64,000 nucleotides of DNA from Acanthochromis polyacanthus (taxonomy: Eukaryota; Chordata; Actinopteri; Pomacentridae), in NCBI RefSeq assembly GCF_021347895.1, contig NC_067135.1:25290441-25354440 (forward strand), in the 5' to 3' direction. Under the pieces are notes generated by a model, which had not been told where the DNA came from, searched no databases, and was given only the letters and a program-made list of their open reading frames with translations. Shown one piece after another: positions 57,560-64,000 of the stretch (position 1 is the stretch's first letter; each line of letters begins with the position of its first letter). Position numbers and translations under genes: made by a program.

Positions 57560-59168
57560 TGAAATGATCAAACCCAGAAACTCTAAACAGTGGCTTTTTT
57601 TTTTTTTTTTTTTTTGAAATGACATGGTTCTACATGTCTTGTTTCAAGGCTTTGCTCAGCAGCTGTTTGAAGATGCGTTCCTAATGGTAAAATATTTTTC
57701 TGTAAATGTGCCGAGTCATGTGAAATGAAGAGTTAAAGGTTACAAAAATGAAATTAATTCTTGATCAACATGTCACTGCGGCTAACTGGCAAAATTTCTG
57801 TTTCATTCTGAGTATTTTCAGTATCTGTAAATGTTATTCAAAGCACTTTCAAAAATAAAGTATTTTATGACTGCAGTAGATTAAGTAGTTCAACCTTGAA
57901 CTGTGAACAATGAATAGAAGCAAATTATGATAACGGTGTACTTTCAAAGTACCAATAGTACATCAGATATAATTTTTTCTTGTGGTGCTTTTTGTCATAA
58001 ATAAATAAATGTGCTGGCTTTTAACAGTCTGAGATTTGATTCATCAATGTGTCAATATTTGCAGGTGCTATGAATCAAATCACCTTGATCAGTTTCAGAA
58101 TAAGCCCATAAACTCTCAATTCACTAACTTTTGTATCCAAAATAAAGACATTCACAGCAGCTGTTAATCAGAAAAAATATTAATTTACTGCTACAAGCAA
58201 ATGACTGCAACAATGGAAATATGAAGGAATGCAGTCAAACTAAGGAGTAGCTGCAACTTTGAAATTCAGAAAAGCTTTAGAGCAGAAATAAATTCCAATT
58301 TCTATTTCCATACAATTGACAGAGGAAGCAATACTTGAATAGCTTGGGCAATAGTGGAGCAACGAGCCAAACACATTTACAGATTTATTCTGTTATTTGG
58401 TTACAGTATCATAGATAACATGACTGGATTTTTACATGACATACACATCATTAGATTTAAATGCAGTATTCAAATCACTTGTTTGCCTTTTGTGTGTCCT
58501 TGTCCTATCTTTGAGTACCAGTGGACCCATCAAAGTGAACTTATATCTGCACTATGAGGACATTTTTGCTTAGACTTCAGAGTTTCATGGTTGGTAAGTG
58601 AAGGTCAGAATTGGGTGATGAGTAAGCACCAATTGTCACCATATTAAATACACCTGGGCATGTATGTCCAAAATAAGTTGCTATGAAAGTGTTGGCAGCC
58701 AGCTAATAACAAATGTAGAGTCATCCAAAGCAATTAACACCCTGCAAACACTTAAAAACTGATAAACTCCTAGAGAAGATAAAACTAAATTTTATTGACT
58801 ACCTGACAAACACAAACAATAAAGCACTCCACCCTTATAGCACTGCAGCTCAGATAACATTGCTGGATTCAAATTGACAAAGAACTGACAAATGATGCAC
58901 CATGTGCAGGTTGTCTTTAGTATTTCACAAAATGTTATCTTCTTGGTCAAGGTCTAGAGCATACATTACTCACAATACAACTCATTTGCCCATGTTGGTG
59001 ACGGCTAGCATTGTGACAAAGACTGCAGAGTTGAGAAAAGGAGCAAGCCATTTAGCATCTAAGTTTCTATGTGCTAGTAAATGGCATGAATCTGTTTTTC
59101 TGTTAGCTGTTTTTCTGTTGATGTAGGGTCAGATTTTAGAACAATTTAATTCTTGTCTTCACTCAGTT
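57560..59168. other. Non-coding region
   Basis: A T-tract (about 57595-57615) is present. No gene was recognised. AT-rich throughout. Confidence 0.35.
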
Positions 59169-60017
59169 TTAACAGCATCGTGACAGTTTTCCTGCTCTGT
59201 GCAGATACAGTAGCGGAGACACCAAACTACTGGGCAGGTTCAACCAGCGCGCAGTCGTCATCGTAATACAGCCGACACTGTTTCTAAGCCGAGGTAACAG
59301 GTTCACCGCCTGGGAAATAGTGAACCCGACCAACCACAACCAAACTGTGACTGATATAGCTGTGATGGTATAGAAAGCTCTCAGTTTTGATTGGTCAACC
59401 CGCACCTTTTCCCCGCCTCCTTCCCCCGGACCTGGACGAATCAGAACGCAGAGAACAGACAGGCTGCAGAAAGACAAGACTATTATGGAGGAAATTAAAA
59501 AACAGAACAATGGGATGCTGCTGTAGGGAGTGGAATTCAGAAGGTAAATGGTTGGCAGTACAAAACTCAACACCCAAACGCATCCAATGCAGATGTTTCT
59601 GATCTTGACCCCGCGAGCATTTCTGAGCCCCCGATAGGTGATGGGATGAACGACTGCCAGGTAGCGCTCCACACAAGTCAGGACGTGAAAGAAACACTGA
59701 CCAAACAAACAAAAGGAAGAAATACTAATTCCTACTCTCAAAACTGGTAAGTAATGTGCATATTTGAAAAAGAGGAAGAAATTCCCCGAGACCCCGATAA
59801 GCTCCATGGCAGACATGTGGTAGGTGAAGATGTCAGAGTGAGTCGCTGTTTTAGAGGAACGCTGCCGCCGCCATCTTTGGTGACCCAGGTAGAGGACGAA
59901 GGTGGAGAGAGGGAGGAAGAGGAGGATTCTCAATACAGTGGTAGCATTGGATATGTGGATGCCCAAGTCTGAGATGGAGCAGAGCAGGAGGTAGTTGACG
60001 GAGGAATTGACGGACAT
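59169..60017 (-). CDS. Rhodopsin-class GPCR, paralog 1
   Basis: The coding exon encodes 282 residues from ATG 60017-60015. I chose this start because a clear acceptor (polypyrimidine, then AG at 60041-60040) lies just upstream; the longer open frame before it is intronic. N-terminal NSS is a glycosylation site. Seven hydrophobic segments follow. TM3 ends with 'CVERYLAVVHPITY' (the E/DRY motif). A conserved loop 'RPGPGEGGGEKVRVDQSK' precedes TM6. TM7 ends in 'SLVSPLLYLHRAGKLSRCC' where most class A receptors have NPxxY, and the terminal CC may be palmitoylated. The protein is class A and belongs to no subfamily I recognise; it is very similar to the gene at 62868. A non-coding exon may end near 61972 (donor GTGAGT). 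Confidence 0.85.
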   Translation of the reverse strand: MSVNSSVNYLLLCSISDLGIHISNATTVLRILLFLPLSTFVLYLGHQRWRRQRSSKTATHSDIFTYHMSAMELIGVSGNFFLFFKYAHYLPVLRVGISISSFCLFGQCFFHVLTCVERYLAVVHPITYRGLRNARGVKIRNICIGCVWVLSFVLPTIYLLNSTPYSSIPLFCFLISSIIVLSFCSLSVLCVLIRPGPGEGGGEKVRVDQSKLRAFYTITAISVTVWLWLVGFTISQAVNLLPRLRNSVGCITMTTARWLNLPSSLVSPLLYLHRAGKLSRCC

Positions 60018-60181
60018 AGCTGCTGCATATATTGTAGATCTGAAGAGGAAAAAGAAATTAAAGGACAAATGAGGAGATGAGGTGTCAGGAAAGAAAAGCG
60101 AACTGTGCTGTAAAGCAGCCCCGATTGTAGATTCCATAATGCTCATCTGAAATGTAGGATACAGAAACACATTAAATAATT

Positions 60182-60760
60182 GTGAGTGAATTTAAATATC
60201 TTGGCATAATGCTGGATTCAAATCCAAATTTTAAGTCACACATCAAAATCTTGGTAACTCTAAAATATAATCTGGCAAACTTTCAGCACATTAGAGGCTG
60301 TTTATCTGTGGTTGCTGCAAAGACCTTCATGCATGTTATGATCCTGTTCCACGTCATATGGTATTACATGTTGGGGGACAAGCTGGGCAGGCAGTCATCA
60401 AACCGCTGGAGTCTCTTTGCAAACAAACTTTGAAAATCCTGAACAAACCAATCAATGCAATACCACAACTGAGCGTAGAGCATCATCTTTTGAGCTTTGA
60501 AAATTTCAAGTTATTTTTAAATATGTGTCTTGTTCTTAAAATTTAAATGGTTTGGCACCTTCTCTGCTGCACCCAGCAATCCATAAAATCCACAGGGATA
60601 TCTTCCACCAGTGACTGCTCAACACCTTTTTGGAGCACCATTATTTGGCAGTAAGTTTTTCTGTGTAAAAGCTACGACTCAGTGAGCGCAGTTTTAAAAA
60701 CAGACTGAAAAAGCTGCCTAAAGACACTCAGAACTGCAACCACTAATGTATTTTTAATTT
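60182..60760 (+). mobile_element. LINE RT C-terminal fragment
   Basis: The frame starts 'EFKYLGIMLDSNPNFKSHIK' and continues 'AAKTFMHVMILFHVIWYYM', then shifts to another frame ('KPLESLCKQTLKILNKPINA', 'LLSFENFKLFLN'). This is the thumb/C-terminal area of a LINE reverse transcriptase, interrupted by frame changes and stops. It lies between the two GPCR genes and has the opposite orientation. Confidence 0.7.
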
Positions 60761-60796
60761 GCATTTGTGTGTGAGTGTGTGTCCATGCGTGCTTTT

Positions 60797-60798
<2 letters not shown>

Positions 60799-60885
<87 letters not shown>
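60799..60885. repeat. (GT)n microsatellite
   Basis: About 43 GT units with one GC interruption. It directly follows the LINE fragment. Confidence 0.95.
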
Positions 60886-60886
<1 letters not shown>

Positions 60887-60889
60887 TTT

Positions 60890-61965
60890 GCCTCACTGTC
60901 ATGTATTTTATAGTCCAGCTTTTCTGTGAAGTTTTAACATTGCGATGATTTCATTTTGACTGCAGATAAAAATTAGCTGAAAGCTAGCGCTAGTGCAATA
61001 CATCAAATGGCAGCATTTATGCTGAACATTCTACATGGTCCCTTTTCAAACAAACTGAATAAAAATAATTGTTAGACTATTGTGCTCTAATGTTCTCAGA
61101 AGTGAATGTTGTTTTGTAATCGTGGACTGTTGTCGAAAAATTTGTGAACCTTTCATGGATTGCGAAGTTTTCCCTCAACAAGATCCTCAAAACCCTGTCA
61201 GAAAATTGCAGCCAGGTCTGTGTAAGGTCTGTACCACTGTGAAGACATTGAGCTGAATGTTGCAAAGAGAACATCCTTCTCTTATCATGGAAGTGTCTCA
61301 TAAAATGGCATAATTGTTACTGTTGAATTATGAATTTTAAAAACTTGCAGGAACTTATTCTATAAATTAGCATTTTTTCCTTTTTTCCCCATGATTAATC
61401 TTCTTCCCCTACAAGTTACGAGATACGAAATTGTCATATAAAGGCATCCCTTGAATGAAAAATTTAAAATAACTTATTGTCTCATGATGAAAAACATTTG
61501 ATTTTGCTTAAAAATGCCATGTAGCGAATTAAAAATAATTCACAAATTAACCAAAATAGGCGTAATCACCAGGAATCCAACACCAAGTATTTATTGAGGA
61601 TGTGAGGATAAACTTTGCTCAGACTTTGGGATGAAATGACAACTACAGCCAGGAAACCTACTAAATTGTTCTAAACACATTAAAAACTTCCAGAGAGCTC
61701 CAACTACCACATTGGACAACAACAGCTCTCTTTAAATGGGCTGTCGTAATGCAAATTTTAGGCAACTGAGGAACAAATTTGTGGAAATATTTTGTTAGGA
61801 ATTACAAACACAAGAAGCTGTTGAAGTAATATTTTGTACAACAGCACAAAGAAAAGGAACAGTCCTTACCAGATATGAATATATACAAATGATATAAGAA
61901 TCCATTCTTATCATACCAGAAGTAACCACAAACAGAAAAGGATGTGATTTAATCTTGTTAAAGAA
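60890..61965. other. Non-coding region between GPCR genes
   Basis: I recognised no gene. It probably holds intron 1 of GPCR paralog 1, since a donor-like site lies at 61971-61970 on the minus strand. Confidence 0.35.
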
Positions 61966-61971
61966 ACTCAC

Positions 61972-62045
61972 CGTTTCAGCAGTGTCAGTCTTTCTGATAG
62001 TGTTTTTCCTGAGTCTCAGACCTCACTGAGTGCTCTTCACTGGAA
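61972..62045 (-). promoter_or_regulatory. Possible 5' UTR exon of GPCR paralog 1
   Basis: On the minus strand the segment ends 'gctgaaacg' and is followed by GTGAGT (donor GT at 61971-61970). With the acceptor at 60041-60040 it would make a 1.9-kb intron. The length and start of this exon cannot be seen. Confidence 0.35.
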
Positions 62046-62867
62046 TTTGGTTCAAATATACATTATCTGCGTGTGCAGAGCAGGTGGCAGCAGGATGGGA
62101 GGATGTTTTACATGAAAAGCCAATTGATGCAGATCTTTCGATACTTTCATGGTAAATTGCAAAAGGCAAATGTTCTCATGAAGCTCCTGTGACATTTAGT
62201 ATCTGTTTGTACTAAACGTGCGGCCTGGATGAACATCATAGATTACTTAACCAAATCAGGCATTTACTCATTCATGAAGACATTTGATTACAATAATTTT
62301 GCAATACATCACACAAATGGATTTGTACATTACATAAACACACCATTAGATTTGAATACACTATTCAGATGACCTGTTTGCTCTGTGTGTGTGTGCGTGT
62401 GTGTGTTTGTATTGATGTCAATCTGGGGACTAGCACAAACTATCACAGTGAGGACACATCTTTATTACGAGGACATTTTATTCTGGGCACCACTACATCA
62501 AAGAGGTTAAGGAGTATGAAGTTTAGCCATTGCAAATACACAATATCTTCAAGAAAATACCTCTATTGTTCTGGAAATGTAAAATAAATCACAATAAAAG
62601 CATTAGCATACAGCTAAGGAAACTGTACGTTTTGGCTGTGCAGAAAACATGATCAAAACTTGTACTGAGAATAAACAAGATGAATAAAGATTGTTTGCTC
62701 AGGTTAAGTATTCAACCTTTCAGTTGCTAGGTAACAATGAAGCAACTACAACATCTAACTTTCTGAATAGCTAATTAAACATGAAAGTAATTACAGAAAA
62801 TATCTCATCAACCTGGATTTGAAATTCCTGTGCTTGTCAAACCCAATATGTGTCTTTACTCATTGTT

Positions 62868-63737
62868 TTAACAGCAACGTGACAGTTTCCCTGCCCTGTG
62901 TAGATACAGTAGAGGTGACACCAAACTGCAGGGCAGGTTCAACAAGTCGATGCACGACATCAACAAGCAGCCGACACTGTCTCTCAGCAGAGGTGATGTG
63001 TTTACGGCTAGGGCAACAAGGAATCCAGCAAACCACAACCACACTGTGATTGATATCGCTGTGATGGTGTAGAAGGCTCTCTGCTTTGATTGGTCAACCC
63101 GCTGCTTTTCTCCGCCTCCTTCCCCTGGACCTGGACGAATCAGAACACAGAGAACCGACAGGCTGCAGAAAGATATAATAATTATGGAGGAAACCAGAAC
63201 ACAGAGCATTGGGATGGGGGTGGACTGAGGTAAAGTTACAACTGTAGCACTCATCATTCCAAAGCAGAGCAGCCAAACACATCCAATACAAATGTTCCTG
63301 ATCCTCAGCACACGGGCATTTCTCAGCCCCATGTAGGTGATGGGATGAATGACAGCCAAGTAGCGCTCCACACAGGTCAGGACTTGAAAAAACACCTCTC
63401 CATTGGAAACTATGACAGATATGCTGACTCCTACTGTTATCATTGCTGGGTATTCAGCATATGAGCCACCAAAGAAGCATAAAGTCCCAAAGAACCACAT
63501 CTGCTGCATGGCGGCCATGTGGTAGGTGAAGATGTCAGAGTGACTCGCTGTTTTAGAGGAACGCTGCTGCCGCCATCTTTGGTGACCCAAGTAGAGGATG
63601 AAGGTGGAGAGTGGAAGGATGAATATCATTTTGAATGCAAAAAGGGAGGTTATCACATATAAGCTAGGTTTGTCAGGGGCACAGTAGTGGAGTAAAAGAT
63701 TTGATGTTGAGTTTAGCAACATATCTGCTGCATGCAT
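62868..63737 (-). CDS. Rhodopsin-class GPCR, paralog 2
   Basis: 289 residues from ATG 63737-63735; the acceptor AG lies at 63746-63745, so the ATG is seven bases into the exon. A second ATG five codons later aligns with the start of paralog 1 and may be used instead. NSTS near the N terminus is a glycosylation site. Seven membrane segments follow, with 'CVERYLAVIHPITY' at the end of TM3, 'NARVLRIRNICIGCVWLL' in TM4, 'LCVLIRPGPGEGGGEKQRVD' between TM5 and TM6, and 'SLVSPLLYLHRAGKLSRCC' at the C terminus. Paralog 1 is most similar in TM1-loop 1, TM2, the ERY region, the RPGPGEGGG loop and TM7; extracellular segments differ, as expected for ligand-binding divergence. The subfamily is not recognised. 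Confidence 0.88.
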   Translation of the reverse strand: MHAADMLLNSTSNLLLHYCAPDKPSLYVITSLFAFKMIFILPLSTFILYLGHQRWRQQRSSKTASHSDIFTYHMAAMQQMWFFGTLCFFGGSYAEYPAMITVGVSISVIVSNGEVFFQVLTCVERYLAVIHPITYMGLRNARVLRIRNICIGCVWLLCFGMMSATVVTLPQSTPIPMLCVLVSSIIIISFCSLSVLCVLIRPGPGEGGGEKQRVDQSKQRAFYTITAISITVWLWFAGFLVALAVNTSPLLRDSVGCLLMSCIDLLNLPCSLVSPLLYLHRAGKLSRCC

Positions 63738-63821
63738 TGTAGACCTGAGGAGAAAAATAAAGAAACAAGAAATGTTGAGAAAGGGTAAACAGAGATTGGA
63801 AATTAATCTTAAGAAGTTGTA

Positions 63822-63825
<4 letters not shown>

Positions 63826-63852
<27 letters not shown>
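63826..63852. repeat. Poly-A tract
   Basis: Twenty-seven consecutive A residues upstream of GPCR paralog 2. It may be the tail of a retroposon or a simple repeat. Nothing else is recognised to the end of the window. Confidence 0.9.
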
Positions 63853-64000
63853 TCACCGACAAATGACCATTACACTGAAGTGGGATTAAACAATTGTTAT
63901 TTATGTATTATTATTTCTTATATTCATATTTATTATGACTAACATGTATCTGTGAAATCACACCGTTCAGATGTGATTTATTCACTTTTCTTACATTGTC

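Noticed and set aside
59395..59712. Second ORF (105 codons) on the minus strand over the GPCR
   Set aside because: It is an out-of-frame shadow of the GPCR coding region, and a similar shadow appears in the paralog.
60018..60170. N-terminal 51-residue extension of GPCR paralog 1
   Set aside because: The extension crosses a strong polypyrimidine-AG acceptor at 60040, paralog 2 has an acceptor at the same relative place, and the extra residues have no counterpart there.

Overview
The window is vertebrate nuclear DNA, almost certainly from a ray-finned (teleost, probably percomorph) fish. It has split genes with GT-AG introns, long non-coding stretches, and a dense mix of repeats typical of fish: RTE- and L2-like LINEs, Tc1/mariner, hAT-like and TTAA-target elements, Ty3/gypsy-type LTRs, a tRNA-derived SINE and (GT)n tracts. 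I see no bacterial-style operons, CRISPR array, rRNA gene or functional tRNA gene.

Layout. Bases 1-3073 hold two broken LINEs. A TRIM-like (RING/B-box/coiled-coil/PRY-SPRY) locus on the minus strand occurs twice in tandem, at about 3355-7945 and 12226-22803. Both copies are pseudogenes. They share older damage (an LTR inserted in the B-box region, a lost B-box 2, a TGA) and carry separate later damage. The second copy also holds a 528-bp TTAA-flanked element that copy 1 lacks, extra insertions in the LTR, and a partial endogenous retrovirus (env remnant plus 3' LTR) that is itself split by a Tc1-like transposon. Between the TRIM copies lie an L2-like LINE with a hAT-like insertion, a degenerate repeat tract and a broken Tc1 element.

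From 23.8 to 29.6 kb (+) lies an integrin-beta-like gene encoding signal peptide, PSI, hybrid and EGF-type segments. It has no beta-I (VWA-like) domain and no transmembrane segment. One coding exon is split by a solo LTR, which is itself split by a 2.3-kb hAT-like element carrying a THAP fragment. The last exon has a one-base frameshift. From 30 to 36 kb there are only mobile elements and unassigned DNA.

Two C-type lectin genes follow on the plus strand. The one at 36.5-39.3 kb encodes a secreted single-CTLD protein with a duplicated 39-bp mini-exon. The one at 45.35-47.5 kb encodes a 329-aa two-CTLD protein resembling the mannose-receptor-like proteins of fish, with one apparent GC-AG intron. 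Both have full sets of splice sites with matching phases and look intact. From 48.5 to 59 kb the DNA is mostly non-coding and contains a hAT-in-hAT nest and a relic of a gypsy-type gag with a SCAN-like domain. At the right end, two intact paralogous rhodopsin-class GPCR genes lie in tandem on the minus strand (59.17-60.02 and 62.87-63.74 kb), each with its coding region in one exon behind a clear 3' splice site.

The genes do not form a pathway. The neighbourhood of TRIM-like, lectin, integrin-like and orphan GPCR sequences looks like a fast-evolving, immune/surface-receptor type region with tandem duplication and heavy transposon traffic. Nested insertions with readable target-site duplications give a relative order of events. 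All identifications are from reading the sequence; no database search was run.
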